Source: Garcia nutans (lineage: Eukaryota; Streptophyta; Magnoliopsida; Malpighiales; Euphorbiaceae). Taken from it: a stretch of 64,000 nucleotides of DNA. Of this stretch, positions 41,458 to 53,091 are shown piece by piece (position 1 is the stretch's first letter; every line of letters begins with the position of its first letter). The DNA lies in contig CANTUV010000024.1 of NCBI GenBank assembly GCA_947685225.1, positions 16,324,001 to 16,388,000 on the forward strand, in the 5' to 3' direction. Under the pieces are notes generated by a model that was not told the origin of the DNA, ran no database searches, and saw only the letters and a program-made list of their open reading frames with translations. Made by a program: the position numbers and the translations under genes.

Positions 41458-42657
41458 CTCTTCAATCTGTCAATGTTTACTGGCTCACTAAACTCATTCT
41501 CGTCTATGCCTAATAACTTGACTGCATCTCTGTTCTTGACTTGCTTTACAATATACGATCCTTCCCAACTAGGCCTAAATTTTCCTCTTAGATCAGAGAC
41601 ATTAGGCTTACATTGCTTCAACACTGACTCTAAACTTTCTGACCCTAACCCTTCTGTTGTAGGCCTGAGGTATCTTTCTTTGATACAGCTGATGATGATA
41701 TAGTGCTTTTAGCCTCCTCTCTTCTAATAAAGCTAATTGTGTGTATCTGCTTACTGTACACTCTATCTTAGGCAGTTCAGCTTCGAGGACCACACTTAAT
41801 GAATTGATCTCTATCTCAATTGGCAACATTGCTTCCATCCCATAAACCAAAGAGAACGGTGTCATTCTAGTCAGTGTTTGCACACTTGTTCTGTATCCCC
41901 ACAAAGCAAAAGCAAGATTTTTTTACCGATCCCTGTATGTCTTGGTCATCTTCGACAAAATCTGCTTAATTGTCTTATTTGTTGCTTCTAATCCACCATT
42001 AGCATTCGGTCTATAAGGGAAGGATCAGTGATGATGGATTTGGTACTTTGAGAATAAGCCCTTAACTGCACCTTGAAACTATACCCCATTCTTTGATATC
42101 ACACTATACGGGACCCCATACCTGCAGATGAGATTCTTTTCAATAAATCTAGCCATTTTCCTTGCCCCTAGTTTGTTGAAAGATTTGGCTTCAACCCATT
42201 TTGAAAAATAATCCATTGCTACTACAATAAAACGGTGACCATTTGAATCCATCTGATGTATCTCTCCTATAATGTCAATCCCCCAAGTTGCAAAAGGCCA
42301 AGGTGAAGACATAGAGTGCAATTCATTAGAAGGCATGTGATTCAGATTACCATACATCTGACATTGCTGGCATTTCTTCACAAACTCAATGTAATCTCTC
42401 TTCATGGTCAACCAGTAGTAACCTTGTGAAATTATCTTCTTAAATTGGGCTAAACCACTCATGTGCTGACCATAACTTCCCGCATGTATTTCTGACTTGA
42501 TACATTTGGCTTCAGGCTTTCTCAAGCAACTTAAGTGCACCGCATCAGGCCATCTTCTGTACAACTCTCCATGAAAGGTGATGTATTGTAAGGACCATCG
42601 CCTTATGGCTCTTCTTTCTTCCCTTGTTACCCCCAATGGGTATTTCTTACTCTCCAA
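41458..42657 (-). pseudogene. Tat-2 integrase
   Basis: Zinc domain with IHAGSYGQHMSG and KKCQQC (about 42540-42360), core with TWGIDIIGEI (about 42270), a damaged VISKNGV where the second catalytic Asp should be (Lys for Asp in the SDNG motif), then a gap of frame breaks and WGYRTSVQTLTRMTPFSLVYG (about 41904). The C-terminal GKFRPSWEG-like part ends near 41458. Several stops near 41905-42079 interrupt it. Catalytically dead. Confidence 0.88.
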
Positions 42658-42659
42658 AA

Positions 42660-43410
42660 CAATCTTGTGGTGTCATATCATGCATCATGTTCTATATCAA
42701 TTTTCATGATTGTCTCATATTCATAGCAAGGAGTTAATAAACTGGTGAAAACTAGAGGCTTAACAAACAAATTTACATGATTCTTCCATACCAAAGCCAG
42801 TGTGGCTAGGGCATCAGCCATCTGGTTTTCTTCTCTTGGTAGGTGTATAAACCTGCACTCCTTAAAATTCTTCTTCATCATGGTCAAGTAATGGTGGTAT
42901 GGTTTTAGCTTCTCTTCTTTTAACTCCCATTATCCATTTACTTGGGTTACTACTAGCAACGAATCACCAAAGACTTGCACCTTATCCACCTTCATAATCA
43001 TTAGGGTTTCCAAACAAAAAATTCATGCTTCATACTCCACCATATTATTGGTCGCCCCAAACTTCAACTTCTTGGCTAAAAGGAGAACCTCCCCCTCTAG
43101 TGATTCTTGTATGACTCTCAAACCTGCTCCTTTGCTATTCATTGCTCTATCGAAATACATTTTCTATCCTTGTACTTCTATGGCCTCTAAATGTTCATTA
43201 GGAAATTCTAAGACTACCTCTTCGCTATCCGATAATGGTTGTTGGATCAGAAATTCTGCCACCGCTCTACCTTTGATTGTTTTCCTGGTTACATACTCAC
43301 TTCTAATATTATCAACCATCGCCATACCTCCCGATCAAAGAGGATGTCTCCCTTAAGTACTTCACTGGGTCTAACCTGGAAATTGCTTGTACACTATAAA
43401 ATTGAAAATA
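42660..43410 (-). pseudogene. Tat-2 RNase H pair (C-terminal part)
   Basis: Includes the end of the first RNase H and the archaeal-type second one (FDRAMNSKGAG-like start with the catalytic Asp near 43160, TNNMVEYEA near 43040, FGDSLLVV near 42960, NQMADALATLA near 42810). Two or more stops split it, for example between the FDRA and VEYEA motifs. Linked to the RT on one side and the integrase on the other in the usual order. Confidence 0.8.
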
Positions 43411-44433
43411 ATGCCACAACTTTTTAGAAGACCAAACCACAACTATACAAGTCTTTTCAATGATACTATACATGATTTCATAAGGCAGGAGCTTTCTACT
43501 CAAATAGTAAACTACGTGCTCAACCCTCGACTTACCTGCTTGGGCTAGTATGGCTCCTATTGACTCTTCTTCTACTACTAAGTATAGTAATAAGGCGGGT
43601 TTAGGTGGTTGAAAAATAGGTGGATTTAGCAGATACTCCTTTATACGCTCAAAAGCCTTTCGACACTCTTCATTCCACATGACTAGCTGATTCTTTTTAA
43701 GCAATTTGAAGATAGGTTCACAGATCATGGTGAGCTTTGCTATAAACCTGCTAATGTACCGCAACCTGCCAATAAATCCTAAAAATTCTCTCTCTGTCTT
43801 AGGGGCTGGCATATCCCTGATTGCCTTAACCTTGTAAGGGTCAATTTCAATGCCATTTGGTCTAAACACATGTCCCAACAACTTGCCTGAGGTAACCCCA
43901 AACACACACTTCTTTGGATTTAACCTCAGTTTATATTTTATTGCTCTCTCAAAGAATAACTCTAGGTTTTGGAAGTGTTGCTCCCTTGTGTCCGACTTCA
44001 CCATCATATCATCAACATACACTTCAACTTCTTTATGCATCATATCATGAAACAACATGGTGGCCATCCTTTGATAAGTTGCTTCAGCATTCTTTAACCC
44101 AAACGGCATCACCCTATAACAAAATATTCCCCACATAGTAATGAAGGTCGTTTTAGCTTTATCTTCTTAGGCCATTAACACTTGGTTGTATCCAGAAAAT
44201 CCATCTACAAACAAGTGTAGTAAGCTAGAACTTGCACTATCAATTAAGACATCTATATGGGGTAAAGGGAAATCATCTTTAGGGAAAGCCTTGTTTAGAT
44301 CTCTATAGTCCACACAGACCCTAATTCTTTCATCTTTCTTTGGCACAGGTACTATGTTGGCTAGCCAATCTGGATAATCTATCACTTCAAGGAATTTTAC
44401 TTGTATTTGTTTAGTGACCTCTTCTTTAACCAA
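43411..44433 (-). pseudogene. pol: Tat-2 reverse transcriptase
   Basis: Shows RVCVDYRDLNKAFPKDDFPL (about 44310), FVDGFSGYNQVLMA with the first catalytic Asp intact (about 44200), a TAG replacing Gln or Lys after LMA (44169), then GIFCYRVMPFGLKNAEATYQ and catalytic YVDDMMVKSD (about 44010), LGHVFRPNGIEID and GFIGRLRYISRF. The RT is better preserved here than in Tat-1 at the FSGYNQV motif. Continues into the RNase H (YYLSRKLLPYEIMYS). Confidence 0.9.
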
Positions 44434-45140
44434 TTCAGCTCACTCTGGTCTTAACCGCCTAAGCTTTTGTTTGACAGGTTTCATGTGAATGTAAGTAGGA
44501 ATAAGATGTTTGGCTATGTCTCAATCAATTCCAATCATATGCTCATAAGACAAAGCAAAAGCTTCTTCATATTTTTTAAATATTTTTTCCAATCTCTCTC
44601 TCTCATCAGGAGTAAGGTCGGATGTTATACTAATATTTTTAGGATTTTCACTTATTCCCAAATTTAATGATTGTGTATCGACAGAGTTAATATTAAAGAT
44701 GCTCATGTAACCACTATTTAAATATATGCAACCATCAAGAGAAACATCACACAAGTAAGCAAAATCAGATTTTATTGCATTCATTTTGGAAAAGAAAAAA
44801 TCATCATCCTCATATAAGATAAATTAAAATCATAATGAAAATCATTGTTCTCAAAATCATAAAACAAAACATTTTAAAACTTCTCTTCAACCAGGGCAGC
44901 AATCTCCTCCGAAGTTTTCTCGACTTTTTGGACAGCTTCCTTCTTCCCTTCTAGATGGGGCTTCTTGTCAGCTGGCAGGGTGAGCTCTTTCTTCACTTGT
45001 TCCACTAGTTCGGCAACATCAGCAAAAATTTCAAAACCCGAGATCAACCTTCCCATGAACATGATTGACTTTGGCTTTCCTTGGAGTGATCCCATGTCTG
45101 GAGCTTTGACAAAGATCTCTTTAAGTGGTGGAAAGCTCAT
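44434..45140 (-). pseudogene. Tat-2 pol linker
   Basis: MSFPPLKEIFVKAPDMGS, FEIFADVAELVEQVKKELTL and the Phe/Asp-rich FFFSKMNAIKSDFAYLCD stretch match the Tat-1 linker, followed by SDLTPDERERLEKIFKKYEE. Interrupted by stops near 44873 and 44520. No enzymatic motif. Confidence 0.75.
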
Positions 45141-45895
45141 CTTCTCATTCTTCTTTGGCTGAACATCTTGCTAGCTTCTTCATACCCCAACCCTTTCTTG
45201 GAAGTTTGAGTCTTGAAATTTGAAAGCTTTGTCACACTGGCCTTACCCTTTCCAAAACCAACACTAGGAAGGTAGTTCATGTTCTTCATCATATTCAAGA
45301 CCTTGGAGTCCACTACTTCATCATCAGAAATTACAGCTACTTGGAAACCATTAAGAGGCCTCTCAATCATTAGAACATTGACCACCTCATTATTTTCGGC
45401 CTTGATGACTACCATCTCATCTCCATTAGGGAATTTGATCTTTTGATGAAGGGTGGAAGGAACTCCACCAAGAGAATGAAACCATGGTTGTCCCAAAAGT
45501 AGAGCAAAAGTAATAGGTATGTCTAAAACTACAAATTCTACCATGGACTCAATTGGACCAACCTTCACAATAGCTTTGAATGTCCCTTCGGCGTGCCTCT
45601 TGGTATTGTCATAAGCCCTAATGGTTACCTCGGTTGGGCTTAGATCTCTTGTCGACATAGCAAGATTTGGTAAAATTTTAAGTGGGCAAATATTTATGGC
45701 AAACCCATCATCAACCATCACACATTGAGTCCTTTTTCCTTTGACTTCTACTTTAATAAAGAGAGGGCGGATGTGATCTCTCTTCTCTTCTGATAAATCC
45801 GCAACCGAGAATGATACCATTCCCACATCAAATTTGCTCTTTCTTTGAATATCTTCACATTTCTTCACTCCTTCAACTTTCACAAAGTTAACCAG
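45141..45895 (-). pseudogene. pro: Tat-2 aspartic protease and G-patch-like segment
   Basis: Active-site signature reads VMVDDGFAINICPL (about 45730-45690) with Phe in place of the Ser of DDGSA, a C-to-T change expected to kill or weaken the enzyme. LLLGQPWFHSLGGVP follows, then MMKNMNYLPSVGFGKGKASV ... KKGLGYEE (G-patch-like, one Gly-pattern position altered). In this copy protease and G-patch are still one frame (no stop between), confirming the original continuity. Confidence 0.85.
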
Positions 45896-47065
45896 CTCCA
45901 TGCCCTTGCATTTGATGAAATTGATAGAAGGCCTTGGCATTGAAGTTTGGTGGCAGTGGATTATGTAGTGGTCGAGGAGCTAACGGTTGCAACAACCCTT
46001 TCTTTTGCAGCTTGCTAAAAACCCAAGATAGAGGTTTCCCCAATTCTAAGAATTGTCTTTTATTTCCTTGACCAGCCACATTAACATCAACTTCTTTTTG
46101 CGTGCTTTTATTGCTAGGCTGATAATTCCCTTTCTCATTCCTTCTTATTGAAAAGTGATTTTTCTTCCTTTCCTACTCTTCAATTTGTAAACCAGCTTGG
46201 AGAAGATCTTTGAAATCCCTTATAAGGGTGTGAGACATCCTATCACGAAGATTGGGCAGGATGCCTCTCATAATCATCCTTATTTGATCAGAATCATCGT
46301 GCCTTTTCTTAAGCAAAGCAGCCTTATTTCTCCATCTCTTCACATAGTCCACAAAATTTTCATTTGGCCTTTGTCTAATGGATTCCACTTCCATTAAGGT
46401 AACTACTATCTTGACATTATACCCATATTATTGGATGAAGGCTTTGTAAAGCAAATCCCAACTCTTTTGTGTTCCATCATCTAAGGTATTGAACCAATTT
46501 TGGACAACAGGATCGAATGAGAGCATGAAGTACCTTAGAGTTTGAGCCTTAGTAGCTCGGGCAGACTGCATGGCAGTGATATACTGCTTCACATGGAGGT
46601 GAGGATTTCCGGTTCCATCAAACTTTGGAAATGATGGCATCTTGAATTTTATGGAACTTCTTCATCTAGCTCAAATAATTTGTCAACTTCGAACATTTCT
46701 TCAGTTTTCAGTTTCTTCTCAAATTTCTTTTCTAAATCAGCAATCATCTTCTCAACATCGGATGTCTCGGTCTTTTCAATTGTTGCCTTCTCAATAATCT
46801 TTAAATCTTCCTTTTTTCTTGAGGGTCTTAGTAGTATTGAGCCCAATCATCATCATCAATGATTACCTTATCATCATCAAAAGCTACTTCACCAACTTTA
46901 GCCTTCCCTTTATCTTTTGTCTTCTTAGTGCTAGCAGATGCTTTGGCATGATTTTCAAAGATTGCAGTCAATTGGTTCTTCATGGTCTCCGCTAGGGCCT
47001 CTTTTATTTCTTCCATTTTGGCATTGAGGGCTTCATCCACCATTATTTGAATTTGTTCGGGATCC
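45896..47065 (-). pseudogene. gag: Tat-2 gag relic with internal deletion
   Basis: Starts MDPEQIQIMVDEALNAKMEE (47065), as in Tat-1. Contains PSFPKFDGTGNPHLHVKQYI, NWFNTLDDGTQKSWD and RMSHTLIRDFKDLLQ. It ends in AFYQFHQMQGHG (knuckle, first Cys now Tyr), where about 590 bases of Gag C-terminus and linker present in Tat-1 are missing and the frame passes to LVNFVKVEGVKK just before the protease. Several stops and frame breaks. Confidence 0.82.
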
Positions 47066-48254
47066 ATTGTTTTTGGTGAGCAAATGATTGAGTCATTGCT
47101 AGATTCTTTGCTTTCGGTATAGGTCGGATTGTCGTAAGCTTTTGAACTATCGTAATCTAGGGCTATGAGCCATAGAGGATAAAGGATATGATATGCAAAT
47201 GTATGTATGTATGCATGTATGCACAAACAATCAAGGATAATTAGGACGCTCCTTCCAACCTTATAACATCCACACACGAATGGCGAGTCTCTTTTCCTAG
47301 GTATATGGTTAACAAAACACCAACATGGGGTACCTTGTTTTCATATATTTCCCTTGGACGTTTCAACCAATAGTTATATTTTCAAAAGTGGAAATTAGTT
47401 CATGATAATTCCCATTAATTAGGTTTTAATCCATTTGAATCTTAACTATAATAGCTTTTGTGCTATATTGGATTAAAACTAAATTAAGAGGTTTATTATA
47501 AATAGATTTCTCACTTGAAAAAGTAACTAATGATTCATGCCAAAAACAAGCCCATGTTTAATAACTCTTAGTATAAACTAGGCTCACAATTGATTATTGG
47601 TATTTCATAATTGACCTAAATAATTGTAAGCTCTTTTGAAGAAAAGGTTGGTTGAAAATAATTTTGTTTCTAAGCCCATTGTAAAAAGATTTTAGAAAAG
47701 ACATATTTTGGGCTTAGTATTTGGGCCATTAGCAAAAGAGTTTTTGATTTATTTTTAGAAAAGTCTTATGTACAAAGACCATCTTGAAAAATTTTGAAAA
47801 TAGCTTTGGTCTTTTGGACTTTTAAGAGAAAATTTTATTTTTGAGCTTACAAATGTACTTGGGTCATATTAGAAAAAGAACAAACCAAATAAGCCATGAT
47901 TTAGACTAAGATAAACTAACCATAGTCAAACAACATGCATTTGGGGTAAGAACTAAGGAAAGTAAGTAGGCCAATTACATGATCTTTAGTCTTTGGGTTA
48001 AAAAGGCTTAGGTTCCCATAGCAAGTATATACCGAATGGTATGAGGCTATAAGTGGTTATGCCATGCTCGATCTCCATACCTTGAGTGAAAGTATGGTAT
48101 CCCTTACATAACACAACATGGGTAACACGAGCGTCCTAACTCACGCACACTATGCAATCTAATATGATGCAATGGATAATATCATTATAAGAAAGAATAG
48201 AATAATATAAAGACCAACGGAATCAACTTCTCTAATCCCCAGTGGAGTCGCCAC
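47066..48254 (-). other. Tat-2 leader with primer-binding site
   Basis: Starts next to the internal LTR with GTGGCGACTCCACTGGGGA (48254-48236, - strand). TGGCGAC followed by a match to the tRNA end is the primer-site form of Tat/Ogre elements (Arg tRNA is usually given for Ogre; I am not certain here). The leader is about 1.2 kb, AT-rich, and carries the ATGCATAC-type repeat near 47205-47225. Confidence 0.8.
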
Positions 48255-50293
48255 TGTGAGCGGAGATTTTCACCCCCACTCCTGGTGGAATGGTTCTTGC
48301 GACTTCGGCACTGTTTAGGCTCGGGGCCTTAGAGAACACTGACATAAGTCCAGAGAAAATGGAGTCGCCACCCAGATGGGCCGGGAAAAGAAAGGGGTGG
48401 ATGACTCGATTCCTAAGGAATCCCCAACCCCCTAATGGTTTCGGAAAGTTGGGTACGTGTGGGGAAGGTGAGAAATGGCCCAGCACCCCCACAAAACCCA
48501 GTTCATTGGAATCGGCCTCCTTTATAGGTCTTAATATTATAAAATTCTTAAATATAACAATAATATCCATATTGCACACAATAATTAAAATAAAGCATCG
48601 ATATATTAAAAAATCAAAACAATGTCCAAACAAAGAAAATAAATGGACACCCATCCGAGGATGGAAACATATCCTTACATCCCATGCCTAAATAGGACAC
48701 CCACCGAAATGTAGAAACATGTCCTTTACATTGGTTCTAAAAGAGAAAAGCAATTTAAATTACATGATATTTAACTAATGAGATACCCACCAAGTGGAAA
48801 CATACCTCTTACAACATTTGGAAATCGATAAAAGTAAATAACCATTCATCATAAATAAATCATTCATCAAAGGTATTAAACATCAATAGAAAGTAAACAT
48901 CCATCCATGATGAATTAAATAAACCAAGCATTGAACTTAAATAAATTAAAGCATATAAAATAAATCAAAGCATAATCAAATATAAAATTGAATAAGGTAA
49001 ATAAAGATTCAAATTAGGGCTACTGTTTCTATTTAAGATTCTTTATTTCATGTGTTTAGGGTTTTGGAATTTATGGATTCAAGCTACTGTAAATTTTAAA
49101 AGAATTGAAATGGAGCAAAGTTTTAGAATTTAAGAGGTTGATAAAGTTCTTTGATTAACCAAATTAGTGTTTGAGAAGTGAAATCATGAAACTAGGGTTT
49201 GGACATTTTAAAACATTTAGATTTATGATTTATGTTTACTTACTGTGTAGAATTATAACATTTAGATTTATATGGTCTTTAAAGTTTTAAAGGATTAGGT
49301 TTTAGAAAAATTAGGGTTTAAGGTTTTAAGGGAGTTAGGGTTCATTGTTTTGGGTTTTGGAGTTGAATTAGGGTTTTAGAATTTTAGAATTAGGGTTTCG
49401 GTAAATGCATTAGATTTTAGAATTTGGAAAAGCAATTGATAATTTTATAAAACTTTATGAAAATAAACAAAATGATTTAAAGTTTACAGAAATAGGAAAG
49501 ATATTTTTTAGGGTTTTTGGAAAGAAACAGATTCAATTTATGGTTTTGAAGAATTGGAAGGAAAATTAGGGTTTTGAGATTTGTAAGAGACAAAAATAAC
49601 AATTTTAAGATTTTTGAATGATAAAGCTACTGTGAATTAATGAAACAAATAAAGAAATTCATACCTTCGTTTATTGGTTCCACCAAAAATCACTTCTTGG
49701 ATGAATAAAAACAAAGACAAGCTTTGCTGCCTTTGATGGATTGAATTGTTTGTTTGCTCTCTCAAAAAGTCCGATTGATTCAAAGTTTTCCTCCTCAATT
49801 TCGGTCTCAATTTCTCCTCCCAAAATCCGATCCTTTTTGTGTTGTTATTGTCCTTATTCATAGAAGAATTTTTTTGGTTAATTCTAGTTATTCATGGAAT
49901 CTAATATTAATTAAGAAAAGGAAATCGAAACCTAATTGTATTTGGTTTCGAAAAAATTTGCATTGGAAAATTTTCGCTGGGGAAAAAAACTGTTGTAAAA
50001 AAATTGCGCTGGAAAAAAAAAACTGCCGTAGCTGGCTGTGGGCTGCAGGCCATTTCGCCTGCAAGAAACTCCTATGGGAGAAATGGCCCATGGCCATTCG
50101 TCCCACGATGATTTTTTTCATCGCCGATTTTTCCGTCGTCAATTTTTATTTTTAATTTTTTATTTATTATTATTATTTTTTATTAATAAAAATTAGATAC
50201 TAAAGCAAATGTTATTTAATTAAGATAACAAAAATTATTTTGGACTAATTAAAATATATTGGACTAGACTGGGTCAAAAATTAAGGGTCTAAA
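48255..50293 (-). repeat. Internal LTR of Tat-2 (subfamily B, 2039 bases)
   Basis: Starts TTTAGACCCTTAATTTTTGACC (50293; TG changed to TT) and ends CTCACA (48255). Has the CTGC(C)GTAG/GC-rich U3 module near 49970-50130 and a mutated TATA. Flanks are GTTCC (right) and GCCAC (left), so there is no TSD. It resembles the Tat-1 3' LTR and the solo LTR, not the outer LTRs of the element that contains it. Confidence 0.88.
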
Positions 50294-50526
50294 GTTCCCA
50301 TATCAAGTATATACCAAAAGGTACAAGGCAATGAGTGGTTATGCCATGCTCGATCTCCATACCTTTAGTGAAAGTATGGTATCCCTTACATAATATAACA
50401 CGGGCATCCTAACTCATGCACACAATACAAACTAAATGATGCAATGGACAATATCATAATAAGAAAGAATAGAATAATATAAAGACCAACGGAATTAACT
50501 TCTCTTATTCACAGTGGAGTCGCCAC
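50294..50526 (-). repeat. Duplicated 5' part of the Tat-2 leader
   Basis: 233 bases homologous to 48012-48254 (primer-binding site, then ...GGTATATACTTG...GGGAAC). It stops exactly at the internal LTR. With the internal LTR it shows that two element 5' ends lie in tandem. Confidence 0.88.
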
Positions 50527-52820
50527 TGTGAGCGGGGATTTTTACCCCCACTCTGGTGGAATGGTTCTTGCGACTTCGACACTGATTAGGCTCAGGGCCT
50601 TAGAGAACATGGGCTTAAGCCTGGAGAAAATGGAGTTGCCACTCAGACTGGCCAGGGAAAAGAAAGGGGTGGATGACTCAATTTCTAATGAATCCCCAAT
50701 CCCTTAATGGGTTTGAAAATTTGGGTACATATAGGGAAGGTGAGAAATGGCTCAGCACCCCCATAACGCCCAGTTCATTAGAACCGGCCTCCTTTTGAAG
50801 TCTTAATATTATAAAATTCTTAAATATAATTATATTATCCATACTACATGCAACAATTAAAATAAAGCATCATTATATTAAAATCAAAGCAATGTTCAAA
50901 CAAAATAAATAAATGGGCACCCATCCAAGGATGGAAATGTACCCTTACATCGTCCAATGTCTAAAACTAAATAGGATACCCACCAAAAGGTGAAAATGTG
51001 TCCTTTACATTAATCCAAAAATATAAAAATAATTTAAATTACATGAAAATTAACTAATGAGGTACCCTATCATGGAACATACCTCTTACAATTTTAATAA
51101 ACAAATAATAATTGATAAATTATTGATAAATTAAATAAATCAAACATTGAAATTAAATAAATCAATCATCAAAGATATAAATCAAAGATATAAATAAACC
51201 ATTAATCAAAACATATAACAAATATGCTTCTAACTTAAATAAAGCAAATAAAGATATAAGTTTTGGTTTACATCTCAATTTAGGATTTCTTAATTAACAT
51301 TTAGGATTTTGGAATTAACACAATTATTATTTGAAATATTTAGCCTACTATAATGAATTTGGAAAAATAGAATTGATTAATATTTTATAGTTTTAAGAAA
51401 ATAGTAGGGTTTTTGGTTAATCAAATTAGGATTTAGGGCTAATACCATGTAATGAGGGTTTTTAGAAAGAAATAAATTAGGGTTGGTATTTATAAAAAAT
51501 AATGTTTATAGCTTAAGAATTTACATGAATTAGGGTTTATAAAATAGGATCGAAGTTTTGTAGTTTAGAAGAAATAGACTTCTGTGAAGATATATGAAAA
51601 TTTTTTAATGAGGTTACTGTGAGGATATATTGACTAAATAATCATGCACTCGAAAGAACTTAAGCTAACAGATTACTGAATTTATTTTATATGAGTGACA
51701 ATACAATATCATAAAATTGGCAGGAATTAAAACTGGAGATGCATGGCTTACTGAAACTTTAATTAGACGAAGAATGAACATATTCCATATTTAAAAAAAA
51801 TCAAAACATATAGAATTTATTTAACTTAAAGCATACCATCATTTGTTGCCTCCACCAAAATTATTTGAATGAGATTATGGATGAGCTTTGGCAAAGATAA
51901 TGAGTACACTACCTTTGTAGAGTTTTATGTTATTGATCTTTCTCATCTAGCCTTGCTATTTCTTTTAGTTTCTCAAGCTTGCTAGGGTTTATCGGTTGAT
52001 TACTGAATTTTTCAGAGTTCCAGCAGCCAAACAAAAGCCAAAGGTTCCAATGATCCCCCTTCAGGTTTTTCAAACCTATATTTATAATCACTCTCTTAGG
52101 TTAAACATCAAAATTTTCTTCTTTAAGAAAGGTTTATTTTGATGCATGTCAAATTCACAGGTTCGACATAAACCAATTCCATATCGAATTACAATTACTT
52201 GAATTCGATATAGACGAGTCTGTCTCGAATTAAAATGACTTTATTTCAATAGAAACTGAACCCATAGGTATCAGGATTCGACATGGAATTGAAAAACAAT
52301 TGCCCATATCGGATTGGGAGAGCCCCATTTTGATATGGGGCTACCCCATATCGAAATGGGGCTTCCCTATTTTGATATGGGGCTGTCCCATATTGAAATG
52401 GGACCCCATTTTGATATAGGACAGCCCCATGTCAAATTGGGGCTATCCCAATTCATTATTGAACTGTTTCATATTTAATTGGGGCTTCTAATTCGATATG
52501 GGGAGCCCCATATTGAATTGGATATTAAAATTGATATGGAGCTTCCTTATGTTGAATTGGATGCCCTAATTCGACATGGGACACCCCTACTGCAAAAACC
52601 ATCCGAATTAAGTGAAAAAGCAACTAAACCTTCGAATCGAACCCGTTTTAGGGTTTAGTGCACCGGTGTCTTGTAAAAACCAATCAAATCTTCTAAAATA
52701 GACCTAATTAGGGTTTTAAAAGTTTAATTAGCTTATTTTAGGTCCTATTGCAATACATTAGTCAAATCAAAGGTTTAGAATTAGCACCGAACTAGCCTGG
52801 GCCAAAATCAAGGGTCTACA
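50527..52820 (-). repeat. Tat-2 5' LTR (subfamily A, 2294 bases)
   Basis: Starts TGTAGACCCTTGATTTTGGCCC (52820) and ends GGGATTTTT side CTCACA (50527). Closely matches the 3' LTR including the TCGA minisatellite (about 52300-52580) and TATA box (revcomp at 52078-52085). Confidence 0.93.
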
Positions 52821-52825
52821 CCACT
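52821..52825. repeat. Target-site duplication CCACT, right copy (Tat-2)
   Basis: Identical to 34287-34291; flanks the Tat-2 5' LTR. Confidence 0.93.
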
Positions 52826-53083
52826 CCTTAGAGTAATCACCTTCAGCTGCTCCTTTGGGTTTGCCTCTGTAATGCTAGGCAAGCTCCCTTGTGGTCTTTC
52901 ACTGAGTAACTTGGCAATTTGACCCACATGATTTTCCAAATTGTGAATGGGGGTTTGCTGATTTCTAAGGGTGGTTTCTTTTGATTGAAATCTGGTTTCT
53001 GAAGTAGCTATAAACTTCTCCATCATGTCCTCCAAATTGCTCTTTCTTGGAGGAGCAGTATGCAAATATTTATCAAAAATCAA
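52826..53083 (-). pseudogene. gag: Athila-like gag C-terminal piece
   Basis: Reads SNLEDMMEKFIATSETRFQ, NLENHVGQIAKLLSERPQG and LKVITLRSG, the well-conserved C-terminal Gag segment of Athila elements. Its next codons continue beyond Tat-2 at 34286. The N-terminal Gag is absent: upstream of IFDKYLH the sequence leaves the family at about 53090. Confidence 0.85.
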
Positions 53084-53091
53084 TTGTTAAA

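Larger units (their letters stand above)
34292..52820 (-). mobile_element. Tat-2: Tat-lineage element with three LTRs, inserted in the Athila-like element
   Basis: Outer LTRs (34292-36590 and 50527-52820) are the same subfamily (A) and are flanked by a perfect 5-bp TSD CCACT, so they bound one insertion. Element order on the - strand: LTR-A, 233 bases of leader, an internal LTR of subfamily B, a full leader, gag, protease, RT, RNase H, integrase, hairpins, antisense genes beta and alpha, tandem repeats, PPT, LTR-A. The internal LTR has no TSD of its own and is followed again by a primer-binding site, so it came from recombination or template switching rather than nested insertion. Confidence 0.9.
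25871..53090 (-). mobile_element. Athila-like Ty3/gypsy element, split by two Tat insertions and truncated at its 5' side
   Basis: Pieces on the - strand in element order: gag C-terminus 53083-52826, gag/protease 34286-33522, pol 31385 down to about 28930, 3' UTR 28929-28007 and 3' LTR 28006-25871. The interruptions are the Tat-2 element (34292-52820, TSD CCACT) and a solo Tat LTR (31391-33516, TSD ATACT/GTACT). Protein sequence joins across both insertion sites. The 5' LTR, leader and gag N-terminus are missing; the right edge abuts a Tat-3 LTR fragment near 53090. Confidence 0.85.

Noticed and set aside
49754..50155. 133-codon + strand open frame
   Set aside because: Runs through the U3 GC-rich module of the internal LTR; counterpart LTRs do not keep the frame.
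48255..50293. Internal LTR of Tat-2 as a solo LTR nested in the leader
   Set aside because: Flanks lack a TSD and the leader restarts at the primer-binding site instead of resuming where it stopped.
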